A stretch of DNA of 64,000 bases from JAMQPK01 sp963761975 (lineage in GTDB: Bacteria; Acidobacteriota; Vicinamibacteria; Vicinamibacterales; JAMQPK01), in assembly GCA_963761975.1 (NCBI GenBank), contig CAVXIR010000002.1, forward strand, positions 2,506,689 through 2,570,688, in the 5' to 3' direction. The notes beneath the pieces are model-generated. The model was given only the letters and a program-made list of their open reading frames with translations. It searched no databases and had not been told where the DNA came from. Shown in pieces: positions 1 to 11,140 of this stretch (position 1 is the stretch's first letter; each line of letters opens with the position of its first letter). The position numbers and the translations under genes were made by a program.

Positions 1-2052
<2,052 letters not shown>

Positions 2053-2109
2053 GTCGTCCGGAGAGAGAGAGTCTTCTCTGTCGTTGTCCTTCTTGGACAG
2101 AGCGTAACA

Positions 2110-2232
2110 CTTCATTCCGGGCGCATAGGTGACACTTCTCCCCCTCGAGAGGACGGGGCACGCTGTCACGTGGTGGATGAACGGCTGCGGTTTATCGCCC
2201 GCCTGCTTGACGGCGAGAAGATGGCCGGCCTG
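2110..2232 (+). mobile_element. IS481-type transposase relic (N-terminal fragment)
   Basis: The frame at 2167-2232 reads VVDERLRFIARLLDGEKMAG, which matches the start of IS481-family transposases just before their helix-turn-helix. The match stops abruptly and unrelated sequence follows. Just upstream (2115-2132) CATTCCGGGCGCATAGGTGA resembles the inverse of an IS481 terminal repeat. No start codon, DDE domain or second end is seen, so this is a scar. Confidence 0.45.
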
Positions 2233-2628
2233 TGCGCCCGAGCTTTGGATGAATTTGCGAAGGAATTCCTCTGTCGATGTCCACTGACTTTCGCCGACGT
2301 CTATTCCTTGGTGGGTCAGATTGTGCGCATGCCGACGAGTGTTGAAGAACCTATTCCCTAGACTACCGCGTTGGCAAGGAGAACGTCTCGTCGCGAGTCG
2401 AGCCCGGTCACCGCTGGGTGTGTCGGCCTCGCTCTGCGTCTCGGTCGCTGCGCCCGTCCACACTCAAACCGTCGATCCACAAAAGCTCTTGACCGAAGGA
2501 CGGCCGCTGTCAGCTTTGCCGGATCGAGGTCGCTGACGGTGAATCCCTCGAGCCAGGCGTCCTGACACAGGGCGAAGCGGGAGGTCGCAAGAATCCGGCG
2601 TAGCACCGCTACGACCTCAATAGAGGGC
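2233..2628. other. no recognisable gene
   Basis: About 400 bases between two relics. Open frames exist on both strands but none has a family signature or a convincing ribosome binding site. Confidence 0.5.
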
Positions 2629-2929
2629 GTGCTTCTCGCGTGCTGCACCAGCGAACTCAGCGCGGACATTGTGATAGCCGGTCATCATGGCTCAATGGCG
2701 TCGTCACGGAAGGCGTTTCTGAATGCCGTTAGCGCTTCGACGTTTATCGTTTCAACAGGGCCCACGAAATGGCAGCGTAATCTTGCCGGATCAAGTCGTG
2801 ACGGCGGAGTTCGACGCGCGTGGCGATTTATTCCGAACGGATTTGAACGATGCGACTGCGGACAGAATCCAAAAAAAATCGGTCCGGATAACGATGGGCA
2901 AGCTGGCGGATGCCACAACGTGCGTGTGA
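2629..2929 (+). pseudogene. ComEC-like metallo-beta-lactamase domain, C-terminal fragment, frameshifted
   Basis: One frame gives ADIVIAGHHGSMASSRKAFL, the GHHGS...S motif of the C-terminal metallo-hydrolase domain of ComEC/Rec2-type DNA uptake proteins and their soluble relatives. After the TGP at about 2760 the homology moves to the next frame, with GSVILPDQVVTAEFDARGDL and then FRTDLND, the usual end of this domain. The membrane part and the beginning of the hydrolase domain are missing. A decayed fragment is the simplest reading; the family assignment rests on motif recall. Confidence 0.5.
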
Positions 2930-3472
2930 TGATTTCCGGAACGCAGTTCTTCGAGTTTGGACATTCTGTCGATATGGTGCCCCTATCCAACCCACTCGCA
3001 GATTTCTCAGGGGCGGCCGAGCACGGACGGTATATCTCCGACTGCGACAGGAAAGGTCACAGCAACCCGCTTAGAACTTAGTTCTCGGGAAGCAGCTCTC
3101 GGAGCGGTGTTCACGATGTCGAGTATCACGGTGGCATTGCAGGGCCGCGATGCCGACACGGTCAGCAGCACGCCCAACACATCGCTTCCAACGAGTTCCA
3201 GATCGTGTCCAGGCGCAGGCTCTACATAACTCACCATCAGCAGTCCAACGTTCAAATCCGTGCGTTCGAGCTACCGGGGCCGAGTTCGCAGCCGCGAGCC
3301 AACGACTTCTCTGTGCGAAATGTGACCGCCAGCCTGCCGGTAAGAATTACCACTCCTGTTCACGAGCAATCACGATCTCTCTGAATCGCAACGGATGTGT
3401 CGAGCGCCATTACGGTTGGCGCAATCGTTGCACCGAGAAGTTGGCGTCTCAGATGAATCACAGGAGCAAAGA
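2930..3472. other. no recognisable gene
   Basis: About 540 bases with short, mutually overlapping frames and no family resemblance. The last 15 bases hold an AGGAG ribosome binding site for the next gene. Confidence 0.5.
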
Positions 3473-4027
3473 ATGGTCAACAAACACGTCGCTTCCTCGC
3501 TTGCCGCCATTGTCTGCTCGGGCGTGTTGATTTCGGCACAGGCGCCATCGCCGTCAAGCTCGCCGCAGACACGCCCGGCCCTGCCGAGCACCGGGGCGAC
3601 CACTCAACGGGCGAACACCACAATCGTCGGCTGCGTTTTCCAGGAGAAAGATGTTCCCGGGCGCTCGCCGAACATCGCCGAGAAGGCAGGCATCCTCGAG
3701 GACTATATTCTCGCGGAAATCAAGCAAGCGCCGCCTGCTTCTACACCGGGAGCCGCCGGCACGTCGGGAACCGCACAGTTCGGAGCGATGTACAAACTCG
3801 AGCACGCAGACGACTCTAAATTGAAGGCAGTTGTTGGAAAACGGGTCGAGGTGACCGGACAACTCGATAGAGAAGCCGGAGACTCCACTGCTCGACCGGC
3901 CGACACTCCTGCACCTAGTCAGGCTGATAAGGTGATCGGCAAAGACCGCGTCGATCTCGCGGAGTTCGAAGTCGTGTCGCTTAAAGAAGTGCCAGGCGCG
4001 TGCCCTGTCAGTCCGAAAGCGCCCTGA
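3473..4027 (+). CDS. secreted protein of unknown function (GCV...GKRVEVTG type)
   Basis: The start at 3473 follows an AGGAG at 3462 and gives a signal peptide (hydrophobic LAAIVCSGVLISAQA), so the mature protein is probably exported. The mature part is rich in Ala, Pro and Thr. It contains TTIVGCVFQEKDV, later YKLEHADDSKLKAVVGKRVEVTGQLD, and ends with a Cys-containing tail. The order 'GCV - Y.L..A - L...VGK.VEVTG - C' is shared with the product of 4487-4921, so the two are probably paralogues of a small beta-rich exported family. No catalytic motif is visible. Confidence 0.75.
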   Translation: MVNKHVASSLAAIVCSGVLISAQAPSPSSSPQTRPALPSTGATTQRANTTIVGCVFQEKDVPGRSPNIAEKAGILEDYILAEIKQAPPASTPGAAGTSGTAQFGAMYKLEHADDSKLKAVVGKRVEVTGQLDREAGDSTARPADTPAPSQADKVIGKDRVDLAEFEVVSLKEVPGACPVSPKAP

Positions 4028-4193
4028 CCTGAAACAACCTGATGACACGGCGAACCGAGCTCTCGCCGTGTCTTCGCGCGTCTGCTGCAAGGTGCCTTGG
4101 TTCTCGTTATGGTGGTAGGAGCGATTGCTGAAGCGTTCGTCGCGTGCTCCGCCCAGCCACTGGGCCATAAATTTATTCCGCTGAGGTGCAACC

Positions 4194-4490
4194 ATGGGCG
4201 CCGATCGCTGGCGTAACGCAGCTCCCGAAGGACCGAATATTCCCGACGCACCACCGAATCCGAATCCTCCGAATACCCCTCCGCCCGGCGTGCCCAAACC
4301 TCCGTCTGCTCCTCCCACACCCACGGACGAGCCTCCGCCCAAACCCATTGACGATCCGCCGCCGGAGAGCGAGCCGAAGCCGCCATATACGGTCGGCGAG
4401 CGCGAAGTCCCAGGTCGCCAGCCGAATGTGGGGAGCACGATGCCGAGATCGTTGGATGATGGAGAGGTGTTTGCAGGGAGATCGAAATGA
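4194..4490 (+). CDS. proline-rich small protein, unknown function
   Basis: A 98-residue protein made largely of Pro, Asn, Glu and Lys (GPNIPDAPPNPNPPNTPPPG, PPKPIDDPPPESEPKPPYTV). It has no signal peptide or membrane segment. Its stop codon overlaps the start of the next gene (ATGA at 4487-4490), which supports translation and co-transcription. Low-complexity composition prevents a family call; a periplasmic spacer or scaffold would be a guess. Confidence 0.6.
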   Translation: MGADRWRNAAPEGPNIPDAPPNPNPPNTPPPGVPKPPSAPPTPTDEPPPKPIDDPPPESEPKPPYTVGEREVPGRQPNVGSTMPRSLDDGEVFAGRSK

Positions 4491-4921
4491 AGAAGATCTT
4501 AACGGCCGTTTTCCTGGCCGGCTTTGTCGGCGCAGTGCCGGCGCAAGCGGGACAGCAGAACATGCCGCCGGTCAAGGACCAAAAGCCAGCGACCAGCACG
4601 GACAGCATGAAGCCGTCGACGATTACCGGGTGCGTGGCTCAATCTGACGCCCGGTACCGACTCGACCACGCCATTGTCGCCACTGATCCAGATGTGGACA
4701 CACAGAACAGGCCCGGCACCGAGGCGAGCGCAACTCCGAAGATGATGTCTTACGCTCTCGTCGGAGCCGACTTCAAGGCGCATCTCGGTCACAAAGTGGA
4801 GTTGACCGGCACGATATCGAGCGACAAGACGTCGAAAGATATCGCAGGGGTCCCAGGGATGAAAATCGTCGGGACTCTGAACGTGAAGTCCGTAAAGGTG
4901 GTCTCAAACACCTGCCCGTAG
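4487..4921 (+). CDS. secreted protein of unknown function, paralogue of 3473-4027
   Basis: A 144-residue protein with a clear signal peptide (MKKILTAVFLAGFVGAVPAQA). The mature part has STITGCVAQSDARYRLDHAI and AHLGHKVELTGTISSD, and ends near SKVVSNTCP-type residues with a conserved Cys. This matches the motif order of the gene at 3473. It is translationally coupled to the proline-rich gene by an ATGA overlap. Probably a small exported beta-barrel-like fold; no enzyme signature is present. Confidence 0.75.
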   Translation: MKKILTAVFLAGFVGAVPAQAGQQNMPPVKDQKPATSTDSMKPSTITGCVAQSDARYRLDHAIVATDPDVDTQNRPGTEASATPKMMSYALVGADFKAHLGHKVELTGTISSDKTSKDIAGVPGMKIVGTLNVKSVKVVSNTCP

Positions 4922-5158
4922 CCCGCCACCATCGGTCAGATTGGTGTCACCTAGCGAGCCAGCTTATCCTCGCGCACAGTAACGAACGCCGGCTCAGCGC
5001 GCGTTCGACACGAAAACGCCGCTTTCTACTGAGTGCGAGCACGAATCACTCGTCCCTTCACCCGCGCGCATGTCAGGCTGCAATCGTGGCATCAACCGTG
5101 TTGTGTCTGCCTGGACTGCGAGCAATCGACCCAACTTCCCCGCCTCTATATTGGGGAG

Positions 5159-5398
5159 ATGCGCTGCATTCCCATGCCGCTGGTGCGCGTGCCAGAGGCA
5201 TTCAGCCACCCCGACTGGCTGTTCGAGTTGAAACACGCGACCGACGCGCTAATGGATGGCGAGATCGTCTGCATCGACTCAGACGCGCGCAGCAATTTCC
5301 GGAAGCGTCCCGCCCTTCGAGCCGCAGCAAATCGAAGGCGAGAAAAAACGGCCACTCGCGGCGATATCGGGGCGACTCCGGAAGCGAAAGCGGCTTGA
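5159..5398 (+). pseudogene. ATP-dependent DNA ligase relic (internally deleted)
   Basis: The frame reads MPLVRVPEAFSHPDWLFELKH and then jumps directly to DALMDGEIVCIDSDARSNFR. In ATP-dependent DNA ligases (LigD-like) the first block carries the active-site lysine of KxDG (motif I) and the second is motif III (DGEIV). About 40 residues between them are missing, including the DG of motif I, and the 3' part is unrelated. It cannot be active. A second relic of the same family lies at 13749-13935. Confidence 0.65.
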
Positions 5399-5796
5399 GC
5401 TTATGCTGCCCGTCGTCATTCCGTCCAGCGCCGCGGGGTTACTGATCTGCTGAAGACGCATCGGGTTTGATCGTCCATTCGTGCCCACACGACGGGAGCA
5501 CGAATGAAGAACTGCATTGCGCTTTATCTGCGGCACCAAACGTTTTTTCAAAAGCGAGTCGGCACTCATCTCGATCAATTCGAAATCGAGGACGCGTCTA
5601 GCTATTGACGAAAATACCAAGGAGCGGTGGAGAAACGCTCGAGTTCACCGAGTCGTATCATCGGCACCGATTCGTCGTCGGACTGCCGGCACTGCTCGAC
5701 CACTGGAGTACGAACCAATCTTCGCGATTGTCATTTCTCGGCTCGGCATACATATGTTGCGAGGCATAATTCGTGGCTGTTCCGGGGCTGAAGGAC
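5399..5796. other. no recognisable gene
   Basis: About 400 bases downstream of the ligase relic with no supported coding region. Confidence 0.5.
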
Positions 5797-6033
5797 TTAC
5801 TGGAGCGGTTCAAGATGGTCAGGCGGATCCCGGTAGTCGTGATACCAGGTCTGACCGCCAGTCAGGACTTCTCTGGCCACGCGCTTCGCGTCTTCCAGAT
5901 TCGCGATCTCGTCCTGAATAAGAAGGGGCTCGGTAATGTCACCAGTAATCTGTGACACCCGATAGTTGCCATCCTCTTTCTTGAAGATGACTGGCTCTCC
6001 TGACTGCGGCGTGGGCTTCGGTGTCTCAGTCAT
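5797..6033 (-). CDS. small hypothetical protein
   Basis: A 78-residue soluble, acidic protein (PQSGEPVIFKKEDGNYRVSQ, then EPLLIQDEIANLEDAKRVAR). Its composition and even hydrophobic spacing look like a folded alpha/beta protein rather than a chance frame. It has no signal peptide and no family I recognise. Confidence 0.6.
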   Translation of the reverse strand: MTETPKPTPQSGEPVIFKKEDGNYRVSQITGDITEPLLIQDEIANLEDAKRVAREVLTGGQTWYHDYRDPPDHLEPLQ

Positions 6034-6308
6034 TGCGTCGGGTTAGTCGAGCTTAACCTTCTTCCTGGTCAGGGCATTCGGGATCGTTCCATCAAGTGTC
6101 TCACAAGAACCTTGATCGGTATCTCGATGAGTTTGACTTCCGCTAAACAATGGTTTTTTGGAGCAGACCGCTCTGACTTCGTCGCAGCTAACGGCCGCTG
6201 CATCCCCGGCGATCCCAACGCACAACCCCAACTGCCCCAACCACCTTCCGTTCGATGTCGTCATCGCGGACTTCGGGCTCAGGCCCTCCGGTCTGGAGCC
6301 TAAGCCCC

Positions 6309-8141
6309 TCACCTGCGCCACGTGATCTTGACGTATGCGCTCCGCTCGATTTCCACGTTCACGCCAGACCCGCCTGGCCACTCGACATGGTGAGCTTGAT
6401 TCAGATCCTGGCCGACCGCAGCGATGTCGAGTTGAGGCGTGATCTGCCACCCAACACGCACGTTCGACGTCCAGTAGCTTGGGATTGGTGTGAACGGCAG
6501 CTCTGAGATGTAACGCACGAATGCGTCGAACGACCATCGAGGACCGATGTCGATCGAAGACTGTATCTGCACCTGATGGCGCGGGCTGAGCCCCTCGTTG
6601 CGTCGCTCCTGCGATCCGTCGAGACTGCCTGGTTGTTTCGAGAGCTGAATCCGGAGGTAGGAGTAGTTCGCTGTCCAGCGCCACCAGGGTAACGGCCTGA
6701 CGTCCGACGTGATCCCTGTGCCGTAGCTGCGCCGGTCGAGGCCGTTGCCGAACGTCACCGGAACGATTAAACGGACTGGATTTGTCGCCGGTTCCGGAAG
6801 AGGCGCAAACACTTCCGTGCTGAGGACATCATCGTGCACGTTGTAGTAGTTCGAGAACGTGAGGTAGACAGACTCAGCAGGTCGAACGCGGATGCCGGTT
6901 TCGTATGCGACGAGTTCTTCGGAAGTGAACTCAGGATTCGGCTCCAGTCGCACGAAAAGCGGTACGGCGGGGTTCAGCAGACCCACCGTCGTATAGTCGG
7001 TCTCCACACGAGACGGCGTCCGGACGGCCCGTGTGACCGACCCCCAGACAGTGTGGGCAGAGTTGGGCGTCCACGCGAGTCTGGCGCTGGGTTGCAGCTC
7101 GATGCCGGTGTAGTTGTTGTGCTCGACCTTTGATCCAATAGTTGCGCGGAGCCGGTTGGGGACGACCGCAATGTCGTCCTGCACGAAACCGCTGTACAGA
7201 TTGTCTGTCCGGTTGGCCGGGAAGAACTGCGTGGGCTCGAGTGCGGCGATACGTCCCGACGACACACGGTAACCAAGTCCCCAGACGAGCTGGTGTCGCT
7301 GCCAATGGCGCAGCGTTTGCTGAAAGTCCACGTCGAAGGTGTCGCGATTTTCCTTTACGGGAATCTCGTCACGGTTGGTTCTCGTGTAGAACGTCTGCAA
7401 TTGGAAACTGGAGCCTGCGTGAAGCGACCCACTCCAACGAGCAAGCACGTTGCCGCCGGAGAGCGGCGCGTCAATGTTCACGGTCTGTGAAAATGGCGCC
7501 GTGTATGTCGTCGTTGTCGAGCGCTGACCCAGCCGCGCCGCATAGATGTCTCCTTGTATCGTGAGCGTTCTGGCACCCGACGGCGTCCAGTCTGCGCGAA
7601 ATCCTCCTTGTGCCATTCTGAACCGGTCGTAATTCTGATTGTCTGAGTGGAATTGCGCGGCCCGGTCGAACCCTTTGCCGTATACCCGATAGTTCCATGC
7701 GTCCCCTGCCCGGGCTCCGTAACGAAATCCCACTACGCCGCGATCTGATGAGCCGCTTTCGACCGTCGCGACGATCCCCGTCGTGTCCGATGCGGTCTTG
7801 GTAACAATGTTGATGATGCCGGTCACGGCGTTGGCACCCCACAGCGTGCCGCCGGGCCCTCGAATCACTTCGATCCGTTCGATGTCTTCGAGCAACGTGT
7901 CCTGGACTTCCCAGTAGGTGCCGGCGAACAACGGTGAATACACCGCGCGGCCATCAATCAGCACCAGCATCGAACGAGCAAGTCGATCCGCAAACCCGCG
8001 CATGCCAATAGACCACGTACCGGCGTTGATGCGCGCGACTTGGATTCCGGGGGCGAGGCGCAGCGCTTCGGGGATCGATGCTGCGCCGGACCGGCGAATA
8101 TCGTCCTCGAGTACGCGCTGTTCAAGTTTTCGCAGCGCTGT
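6309..8141 (-). CDS. TonB-dependent outer-membrane receptor, 5'-truncated (probable pseudogene)
   Basis: The frame is open from 8141 and the first usable ATG is at 8003. It covers most of the plug domain (EDDIRRSGAASIPEALRLAP; MLVLIDGRAVYSPLFAGTYW; IEVIRGPGGTLWGANAVTGI) and a complete 22-strand-type barrel ending VKITWRR. The barrel sequence resembles vitamin B12 or siderophore receptors, but the substrate is unknown. There is no signal peptide or TonB box. Upstream of the plug the frame hits TGA at 8142-8144, at the second copy of a 12-bp direct repeat, and another frame carries unrelated sequence. The receptor therefore could not be exported as it stands. It is transcribed away from the gene at 8368. 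Confidence 0.85.
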   Translation of the reverse strand, partial: TALRKLEQRVLEDDIRRSGAASIPEALRLAPGIQVARINAGTWSIGMRGFADRLARSMLVLIDGRAVYSPLFAGTYWEVQDTLLEDIERIEVIRGPGGTLWGANAVTGIINIVTKTASDTTGIVATVESGSSDRGVVGFRYGARAGDAWNYRVYGKGFDRAAQFHSDNQNYDRFRMAQGGFRADWTPSGARTLTIQGDIYAARLGQRSTTTTYTAPFSQTVNIDAPLSGGNVLARWSGSLHAGSSFQLQTFYTRTNRDEIPVKENRDTFDVDFQQTLRHWQRHQLVWGLGYRVSSGRIAALEPTQFFPANRTDNLYSGFVQDDIAVVPNRLRATIGSKVEHNNYTGIELQPSARLAWTPNSAHTVWGSVTRAVRTPSRVETDYTTVGLLNPAVPLFVRLEPNPEFTSEELVAYETGIRVRPAESVYLTFSNYYNVHDDVLSTEVFAPLPEPATNPVRLIVPVTFGNGLDRRSYGTGITSDVRPLPWWRWTANYSYLRIQLSKQPGSLDGSQERRNEGLSPRHQVQIQSSIDIGPRWSFDAFVRYISELPFTPIPSYWTSNVRVGWQITPQLDIAAVGQDLNQAHHVEWPGGSGVNVEIERSAYVKITWRR

Positions 8142-8145
8142 TCAA
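8115..8145. repeat. 12-bp direct repeat at the truncation point of the receptor
   Basis: GCGCTGTTCAAG occurs at 8115-8126 and again at 8134-8145. The homology to TonB receptors ends exactly here, as expected for slippage or short-repeat recombination. Confidence 0.6.
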
Positions 8146-8367
8146 GGGTGTCGTTCCGTGCCTCGAGTGCCTGGATGCGAGCCTTCCCAACAATCACGAT
8201 CCCGCCGGGAGGGGCAGGCGTGCCCAGCGTGTAGTTGTGTCGGAATAAGACTCGCTGCTTCGATTCGGCGCATTTCGGAAATCGTCCAAATGTGTAAGTG
8301 CTTGAACCGACTTGACTCCGCGCTGGCGACTGGATTGCTCTACTGAATCGCCGGGAGGACAGACATC

Positions 8368-8652
8368 ATGCAGACCGATTTTGAACGCCGTCAGGCAATA
8401 ACAGAATTACTTGCGCAATCCGATCCCCCTGAGCTCCCGCGACGCAGCCATCACGTACGCCTGGCTGGCAAGCCCGAGCGATACGCCTTGCTGCCGTGGC
8501 TGTCAGCGTTGTTTGTTCAGGAGCGGTTGCTCGCTCTTGAAAAGAAACGCGAAGCGCATCTGGAGAGAGTCCGTCAAAACATCCAATGGCGTCGTTCCCC
8601 CGTATTCCGCACGTCATCGGCGCCGGCCTTTCCGGAGTCCGCCAGCCGCTAG
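8368..8652 (+). CDS. small hypothetical protein (doubtful)
   Basis: An ATG frame of 94 residues, preceded by CGGGAGGACAG at a plausible distance. The product is basic and partly helical (ALLPWLSALFVQERLLALEK) with no family resemblance. The opposite strand is also open, so the call is weak. Confidence 0.35.
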   Translation: MQTDFERRQAITELLAQSDPPELPRRSHHVRLAGKPERYALLPWLSALFVQERLLALEKKREAHLERVRQNIQWRRSPVFRTSSAPAFPESASR

Positions 8653-9156
8653 CTCGGCCGCGGCAGGTTCAAGACTGCCGGGCGGACGGGGCAGGTTGCG
8701 CCACGGATCGTCGACGTCTCGTGGTCACGCCTCTACGGTTGCTGCGTGAGCTCGGCGATGTCGCCACTGCCAGACACAAGGCGTCGCAGTAGGGGAGCTT
8801 CCATCAGTCAGACGCGCGTTCCTAATTACGCGGTACGCTGCGAGTGGCGACAGGCAGGAGATCGCGTGAGCCTCTTGGCCGTGGAGCAGTCGGCGCGTGA
8901 TAGCGGGTATTTCGACCGCGGGGAGAGCGGTGGCGCTCACGCCTCTGAGCGGGGAGTCCCCTCATAAACCAATGGGGGCCATGAAAACGATGGCCCGGAA
9001 AACACCGATATAAGCGTTGGATTCCGCTTAACATGAACTGCGGGCTCAACGGCGGATCTCCATGCGGCAATCCCATAACATATCCGACAGAATATGACTC
9101 CACGCAAGGCGTTTGAACGTTATCGCGATTACATCCCTCGTTATCCATAATGGTCG
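8653..9156. other. no recognisable gene
   Basis: About 500 bases with only short frames. It must hold the promoter of the gene at 9157, but no clear element is visible. Confidence 0.5.
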
Positions 9157-9801
9157 GTGTTTTCTCCCGGCCGTCAGCGAGTCATTGCGCTTTCACTCTT
9201 GGCACTCGCTATCGGTCTTTTGAGTGAACCATGTTTCGCTCAAGGCTGGACGCAAGGTGGGCCGTTCGTGTCGTGGCAGACGTCGCCATTGGCGGGCATT
9301 GGTTGTGCTTCTTGTCCCGATGATGGCATCGGTGGAACAACGATAGGCGTGCTCATAGCGGCTGGGCGCGACAATACAGACCGGACGAAGTACGTGGGAT
9401 TTCGTGCCGAGTTCGAATGGACAAAGGCCTTTCATTATCAGCAGCGGTTCAGGGATGGCTTCATAAGTCATGGAATGTATCAGGACTGGAGTATTTCCGG
9501 CCTACTTTCACTGCATCCGATTCACCGCGCGAAAATAAAGCCCGGGCTCCTGATCGGGTTGAGTGTTCTTAATCAGAAGCTGACAGGAAGAGGTGCGTTT
9601 GAGGAACAGCCGATGCCGCGATTCACCGCAGGCCTTACATTTGGTATCGACTTACCGTTTCAGGCGCGTTCACGATGGGCGATCGTTCCGTATGCCCGTG
9701 GTCACGCGATTAATAGAAACGTAAGTTTCAGTTATCCGAATCTTGGATTAGGCTCCTTTCAGCTGCGGACTGGCGTCGCGGCCCGCGTAGTGTTCCGGTA
9801 G
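9157..9801 (+). CDS. outer-membrane beta-barrel-like protein, unknown function
   Basis: A 214-residue protein with a signal peptide (VIALSLLALAIGLLSEPCFA). The mature part has alternating hydrophobic and polar residues (IGLSVLNQKLTGRG, RFTAGLTFGIDLPF) and a C-terminal ARVVFR with the terminal aromatic pattern of an outer-membrane barrel. A short CASCPDDG near the N-terminus could form a disulfide. No specific family is recognised. Confidence 0.75.
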   Translation: MFSPGRQRVIALSLLALAIGLLSEPCFAQGWTQGGPFVSWQTSPLAGIGCASCPDDGIGGTTIGVLIAAGRDNTDRTKYVGFRAEFEWTKAFHYQQRFRDGFISHGMYQDWSISGLLSLHPIHRAKIKPGLLIGLSVLNQKLTGRGAFEEQPMPRFTAGLTFGIDLPFQARSRWAIVPYARGHAINRNVSFSYPNLGLGSFQLRTGVAARVVFR

Positions 9802-9904
9802 AACGCTGACTCCTGCCGCGAGATTCGCAATCGCAACCGTATTTCTCTTCGGAAAACACTATCCCCTACGACGCGTTCCAGATTCCTCGGTGCGATACGG
9901 TTTA

Positions 9905-10105
9905 TCACGCCCGATGGCGACGGTGACGCGGTGGGCGCGATGATGTGGAGGCTTTGGCTGGCGTCGGGCGCTCGGACTTCACCGTCCATTGGTGCTGACA
10001 TGATCGACAGATCCAGACCGTCACGACGGCGCCGCGCTCGCGCCGAATGTCGTGCAGGCCGACCCAGACACCGGCAGTGCCACACGAGAAACAGGGACCT
10101 TTCAC
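9905..10105 (-). CDS. small zinc-ribbon-like protein
   Basis: A 66-residue frame starting with GTG at 10105. It has CFSCG near the start and CRSCQHQW about 30 residues later, a two-knuckle CxxC...CxxC zinc-ribbon spacing with strand-like sequence between. The C-terminus is a basic, low-complexity tail. Small zinc ribbons often bind nucleic acid or protein; the role here is unknown. Confidence 0.4.
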   Translation of the reverse strand: MKGPCFSCGTAGVWVGLHDIRRERGAVVTVWICRSCQHQWTVKSERPTPAKASTSSRPPRHRRHRA

Positions 10106-10386
10106 GTTTCGATCTTAATCCGGTAGTGGGTGCTGATTGTGCACAATCTTTTTCGAGTTTCGGTGAGATCGGGACACGGCCATTGTGATTTTGCGATTCA
10201 TTTGACAGGGGCGGGCAAGATGCGACGGCAGCAGCTGCGTGGTGTTGTTCGACGTTGCGTGGACTGCTGACACGGCCATGTTCCAGGGCCAACGACTGCA
10301 ACACTACGGCACAACAATGGAAACACCCTGCGCGCGAGCTTCGTCAAAGCAAAGCGCAATTATCCGAGGACATGTCAGGCCGTTCG

Positions 10387-10941
10387 TCAGTCAATTCCGA
10401 TTCGATACCATTGACCCGAGTAGCAAGCATAGAGTCCCCCGGCGCCGCTGCTTCCTGTGGTGTCTATGATTGGGTCAGGTACTTTCACTCCAGCCGGGCC
10501 GTATCTAACCTTGGGATTGGATGAGCTGACCAGCCACCACTGGCTGAGGTCCGTGAGGCGTGCGTACCGTGGTGCCGCGTTGACAACTGCTAGACCATAG
10601 GGAAACCACGGCACAGATCGTTGGTGCCAGGAATCAACGACAGCGTCGCAGCCTCGCCATGGGTTGTTCTCGCCCCTCACGACTACAACTAGCCTCGAAG
10701 TGAGCGTATCTGCCGCGGCCTGGCAGTAAAACGCGAAGTCGGCATCTCGGCCCGTGAAGGGTTTCAACGACACCCACCACCGACCTCGGTTTTGTAGCAC
10801 TTCTGCATCGTCAGCGATGTGCAAGCACCCATACTCAGCGAGCACCTCCGAGAGCGGCGCGGGAACGGCGCCATTAGCGTGCAGACTCGAAGAAGCCAGG
10901 ACGCCAATCGCAACGATGAGGCTCACTCCCAGTCTCGTCAC
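10387..10941 (-). CDS. secreted hypothetical protein
   Basis: A 184-residue protein with a clear signal peptide (LGVSLIVAIGVLASSSLHANGA). The mature part contains several Trp and Cys (GRWWVSLKPFTGRDADFAFY; RGENNPWRGCDAVVDSWHQR) and ends GLYACYSGQWYRIGID. Probably periplasmic and disulfide-bonded. No known family is recognised. Confidence 0.75.
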   Translation of the reverse strand: MTRLGVSLIVAIGVLASSSLHANGAVPAPLSEVLAEYGCLHIADDAEVLQNRGRWWVSLKPFTGRDADFAFYCQAAADTLTSRLVVVVRGENNPWRGCDAVVDSWHQRSVPWFPYGLAVVNAAPRYARLTDLSQWWLVSSSNPKVRYGPAGVKVPDPIIDTTGSSGAGGLYACYSGQWYRIGID

Positions 10942-11140
10942 AACGAATTATCGGCTGAATCGTCGTCTGACGACAAAAGCGGAAAGTTGCCGTGCGTTGG
11001 CGACGCAGGCGCGCAAATCGATCACAGATCCGTGACAAACCGAATGCCAGCGAGTCGCGTCTAAACTCCACGCCTTCACTCGTCAGTGGCACAGACATCG
11101 CTGAAGGGTATTGATGCACGCACAGAGAGAGACCAAAACA

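Noticed and set aside
3554..4438. 294-codon minus-strand frame with Gly-rich N-terminus
   Set aside because: The Gly-rich part is the reverse of the proline-rich gene at 4194; the rest is antisense to the secreted protein at 3473.
6043..6684. 213-codon minus-strand frame over the end of the TonB receptor
   Set aside because: The overlapping frame has a complete beta-barrel end; this one has no signature and shares the same strand in another phase.
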